NCBI GenBank assembly: GCA_031289095.1
Contig: JAITQD010000032.1
Location: forward strand, 1-64,000
Length of the DNA: 64,000 bases
Source: Azoarcus sp.
Lineage (GTDB): Bacteria > Pseudomonadota > Gammaproteobacteria > Burkholderiales > Rhodocyclaceae
Reading direction: 5' to 3'
The notes under the pieces are model-generated. The model saw nothing but the letters and a program-made list of their open reading frames with translations, ran no database searches and was not told the DNA's origin. This document shows positions 55,302 to 64,000 of the stretch, piece after piece. The number at the start of each line of letters is the position of its first letter. The first letter of the stretch is position 1. The position numbers and the translations under genes were made by a program.

Positions 55302-56044
55302 AAACCGTCGCCGTCGTCCCGGTGTTCAATCACGGTGAGACCGTGGGCGAGGTTGTGCGCGGCCTGCGCGCTCACGGCCTGCCGGTCATTCTGGTCGATG
55401 ATGGTAGCGACGCCGCCACGGCCCGGACACTGGATGCGCTTGCCGCCGAAGCGGCCCCGGAGGCGGTCGCGCTGCTGCGTCACCCGGAGAACCGCGGCAA
55501 GGGCGTGGCGGTGATGAGGGGGTTCCGCCATGCGTACGAAGGCGGGGCCAGCCACGCTTTGCAGGTGGATGCCGACGGTCAGCACGATCTCGATGCTGTG
55601 CCCGCTTTCCTGAGCGCTTCGGCGCAACATCCTGCCGCTGTCGTGGCCGGCTGCCCGCGCTACGACGCCAGTGTGCCCAAGGGGCGGAAATACGCGCGCT
55701 ATCTCACTCACGTCTGGGTAGGGATCAACACCCTGTCGACGCGCATCGCCGATTCAATGTGCGGCTTTCGCCTCTATCCGCTCGCGCCGACCGTGGCGCT
55801 TTTGCCCGCGTTGACGCATGCTCGGCGCATGAACTTCGACACCGAAATCCTGGTGCAGCTGGACTGGGAGGGCGTGCCGGTGGTCAATCTGCCGGTTGCG
55901 GTGCGGTATCCGGCGGGCGGCATTTCGCATTTCCGGCTCTGGCGCGACAACCTGCGCATTTCCGCGATGCACGCCCGGCTTTTTTTCGGCATGCTCCGGC
56001 GGCTGCCACGGCTCATTGGCCGCCACTTTGGGACGTCGCACTGA
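55298..56044 (+). CDS. Glycosyltransferase family 2
   Basis: VAVVPVFNHGETVGEVVRGLRAHGLPVILVDDGSDAATAR, DADGQHDLDAVP. Confidence 0.92.
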   Translation: MKTVAVVPVFNHGETVGEVVRGLRAHGLPVILVDDGSDAATARTLDALAAEAAPEAVALLRHPENRGKGVAVMRGFRHAYEGGASHALQVDADGQHDLDAVPAFLSASAQHPAAVVAGCPRYDASVPKGRKYARYLTHVWVGINTLSTRIADSMCGFRLYPLAPTVALLPALTHARRMNFDTEILVQLDWEGVPVVNLPVAVRYPAGGISHFRLWRDNLRISAMHARLFFGMLRRLPRLIGRHFGTSH

Positions 56045-56045
56045 C

Positions 56046-57020
56046 ATGCACTGGGCGCGAATCGGCGAAACTGGCTTTCTCGGGGGTATCCGCTTTCTGC
56101 ACTGGGTCTACCGGTATGGCGGCATCTGGCTTTTCCGCGCCGTGCTCTGCCTCGTCATGCCGTGGTTTTTTCTGAGCAACAGTGTGGCCCGCCGCGCGTC
56201 CCTTGAATATCTTGCCCGCCTGCGCGAGACGAGCGGCGGTGCAACCCCGGCGGCGAACAAGTGGAACGCCTTTCGTCATTTCATGAGTTTCGGTGAGAAT
56301 GTACTCGAAAAACTCATCGTGGCGGACGTGCGGGAAAACGTGCGGAACCCCGTCGGCGCCGAAGGGCTGGAATCCCTGCACCGTCTGGTCGACGAGGGAC
56401 GCGGGGTGCTCGTCGTGAGCGCGCATTTCGGCAATCTCATGTTCCTGCACCGACTCTGGCGCAACCAGCGCGCCCACGTCCGGTTCACGTTGTTTGCGCA
56501 CACCCGCCACGCCGGGCGCTTCAACCGGTTTCTGCACTCCCTGAACCCGGAGATGGAAATCGACCTGATTCAGGCTGACAACGTCGATGTCGGCACGGCC
56601 ATGCTGTTGTCGGAGCGCGTCGCGGCGGGCGGCATCGTGGTGTTCACTGGGGATCGCGTGCCGGTCACGCTGGGTAGCAAAGCGACGGTTGCCGCGCCCT
56701 TCCTCGGCAGGGAGGCCCATTTTCCGGCGGGGCCGTACGTTCTCGCTGCTGCGCTCGGCTGTCCCATGTTCATGGTGTTCAGCGCTCGTTGCCGCGAGGG
56801 GTTTTCCGTCACAGCGCGGCAACTCGCCGAGCGAGTCGTGCTGCCGCGCCGGGAGCGCGAGGCGGCTATCCGGACGTATCTTGCGACCTACGTCGCCGCG
56901 CTGACTGAAGTCTGCGTCAAGTACCCCCTGCAATGGTTCAACTTCTACCCGTTCTGGCGCGACCCCGCCGGAGAGCCGAACCCCGCACCCGATGAGAAAC
57001 CGTCAAAGCCGCTGGCATGA
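56046..57020 (+). CDS. LpxL-like acyltransferase of aryl polyene cluster
   Basis: VVSAHFGNLMFLHRLW, FTGDRVPVTLG..ATVAAPFLGREAHFPAGPYVLAAALGCPMFMVFS. Confidence 0.87.
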   Translation: MHWARIGETGFLGGIRFLHWVYRYGGIWLFRAVLCLVMPWFFLSNSVARRASLEYLARLRETSGGATPAANKWNAFRHFMSFGENVLEKLIVADVRENVRNPVGAEGLESLHRLVDEGRGVLVVSAHFGNLMFLHRLWRNQRAHVRFTLFAHTRHAGRFNRFLHSLNPEMEIDLIQADNVDVGTAMLLSERVAAGGIVVFTGDRVPVTLGSKATVAAPFLGREAHFPAGPYVLAAALGCPMFMVFSARCREGFSVTARQLAERVVLPRREREAAIRTYLATYVAALTEVCVKYPLQWFNFYPFWRDPAGEPNPAPDEKPSKPLA

Positions 57021-57414
57021 AAGTGTGGAACTGGAAATTCCGTTCCACGACCTCGATCCGCTGGAAATCTGCTGGCATGGGCATTACGTGCGCTATCTGG
57101 AGATTGCCCGCACGGCGCTCCTGCGCTCGTTCGGCTACGACTACCCGGATATGCGGGATTCCGGCTACGCTTGGCCGGTCATCGAACTGCACATCCGCTA
57201 CGCGCAGCCCCTGCGCTACCGCCAGCGCATCGTGATCGAGGCTGCCGTCGTGGAATGGGAAAACCGCCTCAAGATCGACTACACGATCCGCGATGCCGCG
57301 AGCGGCCAGCGCCTCACACGCGCCTATACCGTACAGGTGGCGGTGGATATGCGCACGCGGGAAATGTGTCTGGTCAGTCCCGCTGTTCTCGCCGAAAAAC
57401 TGGGAGTGAAATGA
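56992..57414 (+). CDS. Acyl-CoA thioesterase (4HBT hot-dog)
   Basis: LEIPFHDLDPLEICWHGHYVRYLEIARTALLRSFGYDY. Confidence 0.9.
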   Translation: MRNRQSRWHESVELEIPFHDLDPLEICWHGHYVRYLEIARTALLRSFGYDYPDMRDSGYAWPVIELHIRYAQPLRYRQRIVIEAAVVEWENRLKIDYTIRDAASGQRLTRAYTVQVAVDMRTREMCLVSPAVLAEKLGVK

Positions 57415-58034
57415 AAACGTCGCCGTCGTGGTTTGCGAAATGCCTTTTCGCCGCCTTGACCCTATGCCTTGCCCTGCCGTCGCAGGCCGCCGATCTGCTC
57501 GCGGAGGTGCGCGCCCGTCTTGTGCTGACGCCAGTGACGCAAGGGGAATTCCAGCAGACGCGCCAGCTTGCGCGCATCAAGAAGCCGCTCATCTCGACCG
57601 GGCGCTTTCTGGTCGTGCGCGATGCCGGTGTGATCTGGGAAAACCTCGCGCCCATCGAGCAGACGATGCGTCTGACGAAAAACGAAATCCTGCAAACGGG
57701 CGACGGCGGTACGCTCATGCGGTTGTCGACCGACAAGGAACCCGTGGTCGGCATCATCAATGACATTCTGTTTGGCGTGCTGGCGGGCGAGTTTGAAACG
57801 CTCGCGCGGCGTTTCACCTACGACGGCAAGGTGGAAGGCGACACGTGGCGGCTCGGTTTCAAGCCCAGGGACGCCAATCTTGCCCGCCTGATCGAGACGC
57901 TTTCTCTTGCGGGCGGGCGCGACATTGAGCAGGTCGAGATCCGGAGCGCTGCGGGCGATGTGACCCGCATTGAATTCAAAGCGCAAACGCATGCCAACGA
58001 AGTTTCCGCCGAAATCAGGAAGCGTTTTGAGTAA
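57411..58034 (+). CDS. LolA-like outer membrane lipoprotein carrier family protein
   Basis: ATGA overlap; signal peptide; QGEFQQTRQLARIKKPLISTGRFLVVRDAGVIWENLAPIEQTMRLTKNEI. Confidence 0.87.
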   Translation: MKTSPSWFAKCLFAALTLCLALPSQAADLLAEVRARLVLTPVTQGEFQQTRQLARIKKPLISTGRFLVVRDAGVIWENLAPIEQTMRLTKNEILQTGDGGTLMRLSTDKEPVVGIINDILFGVLAGEFETLARRFTYDGKVEGDTWRLGFKPRDANLARLIETLSLAGGRDIEQVEIRSAAGDVTRIEFKAQTHANEVSAEIRKRFE

Positions 58035-60354
58035 TCCGCATCCGTCGCCGGGCTTCGTGCGCATGCATCGGTTGCTGGCCATGCTCTGGCTTGCTCTGTT
58101 ACTGGGGGCGGCCTGTTACCTGATCGCTGGCTGGCGGGATAGCGCCGGGCGCGTCGATACCGATCTGCTGGCCTTGCTGCCTCGGGACGAACGCCGCCCA
58201 ATGCTGGAGACCGCCCTGAAGGCGCTTGCCGCGCAGGGCGAAAGGCAATTGGCCTTGCTGGTTTCCGCCCGCGACGACGCGACGACGCGTCGGGCCGCCA
58301 GCGAGGTGCGCGAGGCGCTCGCCGGACTGGGTCTGACGGAGCAGGGCGCAGGCGCGGTTTTCCCCGGCGATTTTTATTTTCCGTATCGGCAAGGGCTACT
58401 GACGGTCGCCGACCGCGAATGGCTCGCCACGGCAACGCCGGAGGCCGCCACGGCGCGCGCCCTGAATCTTGCCTATGCGCTGTTTACGCCCAGCAACGTC
58501 CCCTGGCAGAGCGACCCCTATGGCTTTTTTGGCGACTGGCTCAAAAGCCTGGGTGAAGCCACGCCTTTGCGCCCGTCCAACGGCGAACTGATGCTCGAAC
58601 ACGATGGACGGCCTTACGTTGCGCTGACCTACGCCCTGCCGCAAAGCGCCTTCGCTGGCGATTTCCAGCAAAAACTGGTCGCCCGTCTCGACGCGGCGCG
58701 GGATCGCGTCCACGCCCTCGACCCACAGGCGCATTTCCTTGCTGCCGGCGTGGTGTTGCATGCGGCGGCGGCGGCGCGGCAGGCGGAAGGGGAAATGAGT
58801 CTCATCGGGCTGGGATCGCTACTGGGGACGTTTTTCCTGATCGGCTTCGTCTTCCAGAGTGCGCGCGCTCTGAAGCTCATCGCGGTTTCGCTCGTCTCCG
58901 GCACGGTGGCCGCGCTGTTCGCCGCCTTCCTGCTGTTCGAGCGCGTGCATGCCGTCACCCTCGTTTTCGGTGTCAGCCTGATCGGCGTCGCCGTCGATTA
59001 CGCCATTCTTGTGTTCGCGCAGCACTTGGGCAACGAGGAGCCGGTGTGGGAACGCTACCGCAGGCTGTTGCCGACGCTGGGCATGGTGCTGCTTACGCCC
59101 GCGCTCGCTTACCTGGCGCTGGCCCTGACGCCTTTCCCTGGCCTGAAGCAGATGGCGACGTTTGCTGTGTGCGGCATTTTCGGCGCCTGGGCGAGCGTTG
59201 TGTGTTTTTATCCCTACCTGCTGCCCGCGACCCTGCCGCTGCCCGGCAACGCCGGCCCGGTAATGCGCCTGCTCGCGCGCTGGCCGCGTTGGCGCAACAC
59301 TGGCAAGTGCTGGGGGCTGGCGCTTTGCCTCGCCGCCGCCATGGCGGGTGGACTTGCGCAATTGCGGACGAACGACGACATTCGCGGCCTGTTCAGCGGC
59401 AATGCTACGCTGATGGCCGAACATCGGCAGGTTGCCGACATCCTGCATCTGCCCAGTCCGGCGCAGATGTTTCTGTTGAGCGCCGACACGCCGGAAGCCT
59501 TGCTGCAAAACGAGGAAGCCCTGATTGAGCGCCTGCGCCCCTTTGTGGCGGCAAACCGGATTGGCGGCTACGAAGCCGTGAGTCGCTGGTTGCCTTCCGA
59601 GGCCAGGCAGCGGCAGGCGCGCGTTTTGCGGGAACGTTTGCGGGTGAGCAACGCCCGCATCGGCGAAGAACTGGAATTGTCCGCAGGCTGGGACGAGGAA
59701 GCGTCTTCCGATGGCGTCCTCACTGCCGATGCCTGGCTTGCCTCGCCTGTCAGCATGCCGTTTCGCGCGCTTTGGCTGGGCGCGATGCCGGACGGCGAGG
59801 GCAGTGCGCCGCGTCATGCGAGCATGGTGCTGCTTAAGAGTCTGGCCGACCGTGACACGGCGGCGGCGCTCGCCGGGTTGGCGCACGCCATTCCTGGGGT
59901 GGAATGGGTAGACCAGACCCGTGAAATCTCTGCGCTGATGGCGCGTTACCGGGAACTGCTGACCCAAACCCTGCTGTTTGCCTGCCTTGCCGTGCCTTTT
60001 CTGCTTTATCCGTTTTTTGGGCGACGCGTCTGGCGCATTGTTGTGCCGGTGCTGATTGCCGGCGGGGCCACGCTCGCCGTCATGGGCTATCTGGGCATAC
60101 CTCTCCAGTTGTTGAGCATCCTTGCGCTTTTGCTGACGCTTGGCATGGGCATTGATTACGCCATCTTTTTGCAGGCGCGCCAGACCCATGCGCACACGCT
60201 GCTTGCCACCACGCTGGCAGCTTCGTTGACGCTGCTGTCTTTTGGTCTGCTGGCGCTTTCCGGCACGCCAGCGCTGCATGCGCTGGGGCTGACCGTCACA
60301 CTGGGCGTGGCGTTATCGTGGTTACTGACCCCGGTATTCATGCAAAAAAACTGA
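58027..60354 (+). CDS. MMPL/RND-family exporter of aryl polyene cluster (TTG start)
   Basis: About 775 aa; two TM-rich halves, GVSLIGVAVDYAILVFAQHL and LTLGMGIDYAIFLQARQ. Confidence 0.9.
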   Translation: MSNPHPSPGFVRMHRLLAMLWLALLLGAACYLIAGWRDSAGRVDTDLLALLPRDERRPMLETALKALAAQGERQLALLVSARDDATTRRAASEVREALAGLGLTEQGAGAVFPGDFYFPYRQGLLTVADREWLATATPEAATARALNLAYALFTPSNVPWQSDPYGFFGDWLKSLGEATPLRPSNGELMLEHDGRPYVALTYALPQSAFAGDFQQKLVARLDAARDRVHALDPQAHFLAAGVVLHAAAAARQAEGEMSLIGLGSLLGTFFLIGFVFQSARALKLIAVSLVSGTVAALFAAFLLFERVHAVTLVFGVSLIGVAVDYAILVFAQHLGNEEPVWERYRRLLPTLGMVLLTPALAYLALALTPFPGLKQMATFAVCGIFGAWASVVCFYPYLLPATLPLPGNAGPVMRLLARWPRWRNTGKCWGLALCLAAAMAGGLAQLRTNDDIRGLFSGNATLMAEHRQVADILHLPSPAQMFLLSADTPEALLQNEEALIERLRPFVAANRIGGYEAVSRWLPSEARQRQARVLRERLRVSNARIGEELELSAGWDEEASSDGVLTADAWLASPVSMPFRALWLGAMPDGEGSAPRHASMVLLKSLADRDTAAALAGLAHAIPGVEWVDQTREISALMARYRELLTQTLLFACLAVPFLLYPFFGRRVWRIVVPVLIAGGATLAVMGYLGIPLQLLSILALLLTLGMGIDYAIFLQARQTHAHTLLATTLAASLTLLSFGLLALSGTPALHALGLTVTLGVALSWLLTPVFMQKN

Positions 60355-60395
60355 AGATACTGGCATGAAACGCCCCCATGGCATCAGAGACGGCG

Positions 60396-61232
60396 CTATT
60401 CAAACAGTCGCGCGATGCTTTCCAGTCCTACGTAATCGAGGCAGCAGTCCGCCGCTTCGCGCAGCGCCGGTTTGGGGCGGTAGGCCACGCCGAAGCCGGC
60501 GGCGCGGAACATGGGGATGTCGTTCGCACCATCGCCCGCGCACAGGACTTCGTTGGGGGAGAGACCCAGTGCGGTGCGCGTCGCAATGAGGTGATTCGCC
60601 TTGGCCTGACCGTCGACGATGGGGCCGCTCAGCCGTCCGGTGAGGCGGCCAGCAACGATTTCCAGTTCGTTGGCCCAGGCGTAGTCGAAGCCGAGTTCGC
60701 GCTTCAGGTGTTCGGTGAAATAGGTGAAACCGCCGGAGACCAGCGCCGTCTTTATGCCGACCGCTTTCAGGCGCGCCATCAGCGCCTCCGCGCCGGGGTT
60801 CAGGCGCAGGCGCTTGGCGTGCACTTTCGCCAGCGCTTGTTCTGGCAAGCCTTCCAGCAGCGCGACGCGGCGCGTGAGCGAGGTGCGGAAGTCGATTTCG
60901 CCACGCATCGCCGCCTCTGTGATTGCCGCCACGTTGGTCTTGACTCCCTGCATGTCGGCGATCTCGTCGATGCACTCGATGTTTATCAGGGTGGAATCCA
61001 TGTCGGTGACGAAAAGGCTGAAATCGCCAAGCCGCAGCCCTGCGGGCACCCAAGCATGGTCGAGTTCTGCTTTTGCGCAAAAGGCGGCGATGAGCGGTTC
61101 GTTGCCGCGCCCGACGTTGCCCAGGCGGAAGGCATGCCCGTCGATGATGCGGATCTCCGGGGTTCCGGCCAGGACGGCCAGATGGCGTAGTTCCGCCGGG
61201 GTGATTCGTTCCCCCTGGATGACCAGGTTCAT
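60396..61232 (-). CDS. serB: Phosphoserine phosphatase
   Basis: LFVTDMDSTLINIECIDEIADMQGVK, LVSGGFTYFTEHLKRELGFDYAWANELE, GDGANDIPMFRAAGFGVAYR. Confidence 0.96.
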   Translation of the reverse strand: MNLVIQGERITPAELRHLAVLAGTPEIRIIDGHAFRLGNVGRGNEPLIAAFCAKAELDHAWVPAGLRLGDFSLFVTDMDSTLINIECIDEIADMQGVKTNVAAITEAAMRGEIDFRTSLTRRVALLEGLPEQALAKVHAKRLRLNPGAEALMARLKAVGIKTALVSGGFTYFTEHLKRELGFDYAWANELEIVAGRLTGRLSGPIVDGQAKANHLIATRTALGLSPNEVLCAGDGANDIPMFRAAGFGVAYRPKPALREAADCCLDYVGLESIARLFE

Positions 61233-62305
61233 GCAGCGGCGCTCCGGCGCGGTAGCGCGTCGCGCAATACCGCGTCCGCGCCGCAGATCATTTCCACCGT
61301 GGTGTCCCAGCCGACGCAGGCGTCCGTCACCGAGCAGCCGTATCTGAGCTGGCCCAGATCGGCGGGGATCGGCTGGTTGCCGGCGACGAGGTTGCTTTCG
61401 ATCATCAGGCCCACGATGGAGCGGTTGCCGTCGCGGATCTGGTGGATGACGTCCTTCATCACCAGTGGCTGCATTTCGGGCTTTTTCCAGGAATTGCCGT
61501 GCGAACAGTCGATGACGATGTTGCCGGGCAGTCTGGCCTTGGCGAGCGCTTCTTCGGCGAGCGAGACCGAGACGGAATCGTAGTTGGGCCGCTCGCCGCC
61601 GCGCAGCACGAGATGGCCGTAGCGGTTGCCGCGCGTGCGTACGATGGCCGACTGGCCCTGGCCGTTGACGCCGAGAAAACTGTGCGGATTGGCCGCCGAG
61701 ACGATGGCGTTGACGGCGGCGCTGACGTCGCCGTCGGTGGTGTTCTTGAAACCGACCGGGGTCGACAGGCCGGAGGCCATTTCGCGGTGCGTCTGCGATT
61801 CCGAGGTGCGCGCGCCGATGGCCGTCCAGGAAATGAGGTCGCCGTAATATTGCGGCGCGATGGGGTCAAGCGCCTCAGTGGCGATGGGCAGGCCCACGCG
61901 CGCGACTTCGCGCAGGAAATGACGCGCTTTTTCCATGCCTTCGTCGACGCGGAAGGAATCGTTCATGTACGGGTCGTTGATGTAACCCTTCCAGCCCGTC
62001 GCGGTGCGCGGTTTCTCGAAATAGACGCGCATCGCCAGCAGCAGGGAGCCTTTCACTTTCTCCGCGAGCGCGGCGAGACGATGGGCGTAGTCGAGTCCGG
62101 CCTGGGGGTCGTGGATCGAGCAAGGGCCGACCACCACGAACAGGCGGGGATCCCTGCGGTCGAGTATGTCGATGAACGCCTTGCGTCCGGCCACCACCGT
62201 GGCTGCTATCGCGTCGTCGAGCGGCACGCACGCCTTGATTTCCTCGGGCGAAGGCATGTGGTCGATGGCGAGGATGTTGAGATTTTCGGTCTGGACGACG
62301 GTCAT
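61229..62305 (-). CDS. aroG: 3-deoxy-7-phosphoheptulonate (DAHP) synthase, class I
   Basis: VVVGPCSIHDPQAGLDYA, RVYFEKPRTATGWKGYINDP, GARTSESQTHREMASGLSTPVGFKN. Confidence 0.96.
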   Translation of the reverse strand: MTVVQTENLNILAIDHMPSPEEIKACVPLDDAIAATVVAGRKAFIDILDRRDPRLFVVVGPCSIHDPQAGLDYAHRLAALAEKVKGSLLLAMRVYFEKPRTATGWKGYINDPYMNDSFRVDEGMEKARHFLREVARVGLPIATEALDPIAPQYYGDLISWTAIGARTSESQTHREMASGLSTPVGFKNTTDGDVSAAVNAIVSAANPHSFLGVNGQGQSAIVRTRGNRYGHLVLRGGERPNYDSVSVSLAEEALAKARLPGNIVIDCSHGNSWKKPEMQPLVMKDVIHQIRDGNRSIVGLMIESNLVAGNQPIPADLGQLRYGCSVTDACVGWDTTVEMICGADAVLRDALPRRSAAA

Positions 62306-62393
62306 CGCGGACTCCGCCGGGCGTGGCCGGCAAAGGCGGGGATTGTACGCTCAAAGGCCGGCGCAGTCGCAGTCGGGGGGGAGAGGAGGCGGG

Positions 62394-63176
62394 TCAGGGT
62401 GCGGTGTCGTAATCGACAATGAGCGGCGCATGATCCGAAAACCGTTGTTCCTTATAGACGCTGGCCCGCCGCGCCCGCGCCGCGAAACCGGGGGTGGCGA
62501 CCTGATAGTCAATGCGCCAGCCGACGTTTTTCGTCCACGCCTGACCGCGATTCGACCACCAAGTGTAGCTTTCGCCGCTCGCCTCGGGGTAAAGACGGCG
62601 GTAGACGTCGACCCAGCCCAGTTCGTCGAACACGCGCGTGAGCCAGGCGCGCTCCTTGGGCAGGAAGCCGGAATTCTTTTGGTTGCTTTTCCAGTTTTTG
62701 AGGTCGATTTCGCGGTGGGCGATGTTCCAGTCGCCGCAGATCACGAATTCGCGTCCGTCTGCGGCGAGTTGCCGCAATTTTGGCAGGAAGCGTTCCATGA
62801 AATCGAATTTGGCCGCCTGCCGTTCCGGCGAACTGGAACCCGAGGGCAGGTAGAGCGATATTACCGAGAACGCAGAGAAGTCCAGTTGCAGATAACGGCC
62901 CTCGATGTCGATGCCGGGTATACCCAAGCCTTCGATGATGCGTACGGGGCGATGACGGCTGTATATCCCGACGCCGCTGTAACCCTTCTTTTCGGCGTGG
63001 TGAAACCAGCCCGTCAAGCCGGCGGGGTTGCGCATGGCGCCGGTGAGATCGCCGGCCTGCGCCTTGAGTTCCTGCACGCAGATGAGATCGGCATCGATGC
63101 TGGCGAGCCAATCGAAAAATCCCTTGCCGCTCGCCGAGCGGATGCCATTCAGATTGGCGCTGACGATTCGCGTCAT
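62394..63176 (-). CDS. xth: Exodeoxyribonuclease III / AP endonuclease
   Basis: MTRIVSANLNGIRSASGKGFFDWLASIDADLICVQELKAQ, VICGDWNIAHREIDLKN, SDHAPLIVDYD. Confidence 0.95.
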   Translation of the reverse strand: MTRIVSANLNGIRSASGKGFFDWLASIDADLICVQELKAQAGDLTGAMRNPAGLTGWFHHAEKKGYSGVGIYSRHRPVRIIEGLGIPGIDIEGRYLQLDFSAFSVISLYLPSGSSSPERQAAKFDFMERFLPKLRQLAADGREFVICGDWNIAHREIDLKNWKSNQKNSGFLPKERAWLTRVFDELGWVDVYRRLYPEASGESYTWWSNRGQAWTKNVGWRIDYQVATPGFAARARRASVYKEQRFSDHAPLIVDYDTAP

Positions 63177-63294
63177 GTCGATCCATTTCCTTTTTGGATA
63201 CTTTCCGGAACAAAGCGCATAGGTTGATTCCCCGGATTCGCGGCGGGAAGAACTTGATGGTAATGTAGCTCGCCGGATAAACATTTGGATTGAA

Positions 63295-63939
63295 ATGTCT
63301 CTCAGCCGTGACTTCATCGTGTTCGCCTGCCGGAGAGGCGTGCTACGCTTTGGCTCCTTCGTGACCAAGGCAGGGCGGACATCGCCTTATTTCTTCAATG
63401 CTGGCCTGTTCGACGATGGTGCTTCCTTCGATGCCCTGTGCGGCTTCTATGCCAAGGCGATTCTTGGCTCCGGGGTGGCTTTCGATATGCTTTTCGGCCC
63501 GGCCTACAAGGGCATCCCTCTGGCCGCCGGCACGGCGATGCGCCTGGCCGGGGAGGAAATGAACGTGCCGTTCGCCTTCAACCGCAAGGAAGCCAAGGAT
63601 CACGGCGAAGGCGGCGCCCTGATCGGCGCGCCGCTCGCAGGCCGCGTGCTGATTCTCGATGACGTGATTTCGGCGGGAACCTCAGTGCGCGAATCGGTGG
63701 CCACCATCCGCGCTCACGGGGCCGCGCCAGCGGGCGTGGCAATTGCGCTTGACCGCATGGAACGCGGCCAGGGAAGCATTTCGGCGGTGCGGGAAGTTGA
63801 AGATACTTACGGCATTCCGGTGGTGGCGGTGGCGACGCTCGACGATCTTGTCGCCTACCTGGCCAGCAACGCGGAATTGGGATCCAATCTCGCGGCAGTT
63901 CAGGCATATCGGGATGTTTATGGAACGCATGCGGCCTAG
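63295..63939 (+). CDS. pyrE: Orotate phosphoribosyltransferase
   Basis: [47 protein letters not shown]. Confidence 0.96.
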   Translation: MSLSRDFIVFACRRGVLRFGSFVTKAGRTSPYFFNAGLFDDGASFDALCGFYAKAILGSGVAFDMLFGPAYKGIPLAAGTAMRLAGEEMNVPFAFNRKEAKDHGEGGALIGAPLAGRVLILDDVISAGTSVRESVATIRAHGAAPAGVAIALDRMERGQGSISAVREVEDTYGIPVVAVATLDDLVAYLASNAELGSNLAAVQAYRDVYGTHAA

Positions 63940-64000
63940 TATTTTTCTCTTTCTGCTCGCTGTTCTGGCCTTGCCCGCGAACGCGGGCCAGCCGGGCGTG
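63920..64000 (+). CDS. Start of a secreted protein, truncated by window edge
   Basis: [27 protein letters not shown] signal-peptide-like start overlapping the pyrE 3' end. Confidence 0.45.
   Translation, partial: MERMRPSIFLFLLAVLALPANAGQPGV

Noticed and set aside
58819-60279. 486-aa minus-strand ORF
   Set aside because: Antisense to the MMPL exporter gene

Overview
High-GC bacterial chromosome window. Gene content (PPK1, Pgk, PEP-CTERM proteins, BPSS1780-type membrane protein, DUF2782, HSK2-type ThrB) suggests a betaproteobacterium, probably Rhodocyclales-like. Most of it is dense housekeeping sequence: ppk, pgk, mrcA/PBP1A, ylqF-type GTPase, slyX, U32 peptidase/RlhA-like, MCP, DUF748, tadA, metK, two LpxL/M acyltransferases, dapF, DUF484, xerC, rlmI, ruvB, ruvA, UbiA-family, rng, maf, rlmH, rsfS, thrB, LOG, polA, SSS symporter, HDOD, MscS, crcB, NYN/LOTUS, pncC, pgpA, serB, aroG, xth, pyrE. 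Four regions stand out. (1) A ~150-nt metK 5' leader behind a near-consensus sigma70 promoter has several helices, a putative closing P1 and a terminator/attenuator just before the RBS, i.e. riboswitch-like architecture. (2) Three tandem PEP-CTERM (THxN-like) paralogs lie between ruvA and ruvB. Each has its own terminator, -24/-12 (sigma54-like) element and an upstream GTGT...ACAC box at constant spacing. (3) A compact T6SS-like island (Hcp, small putative immunity protein, membrane/HExxH effector) lies next to a 194-bp element with 25-bp perfect inverted repeats. (4) An aryl-polyene-type biosynthetic operon (~50.69-60.35 kb) carries priming, ACP, tailoring and export genes but lacks the core ketosynthase, ketoreductase and ammonia-lyase genes within the window. 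All calls are from reading the sequence; no database search was run.
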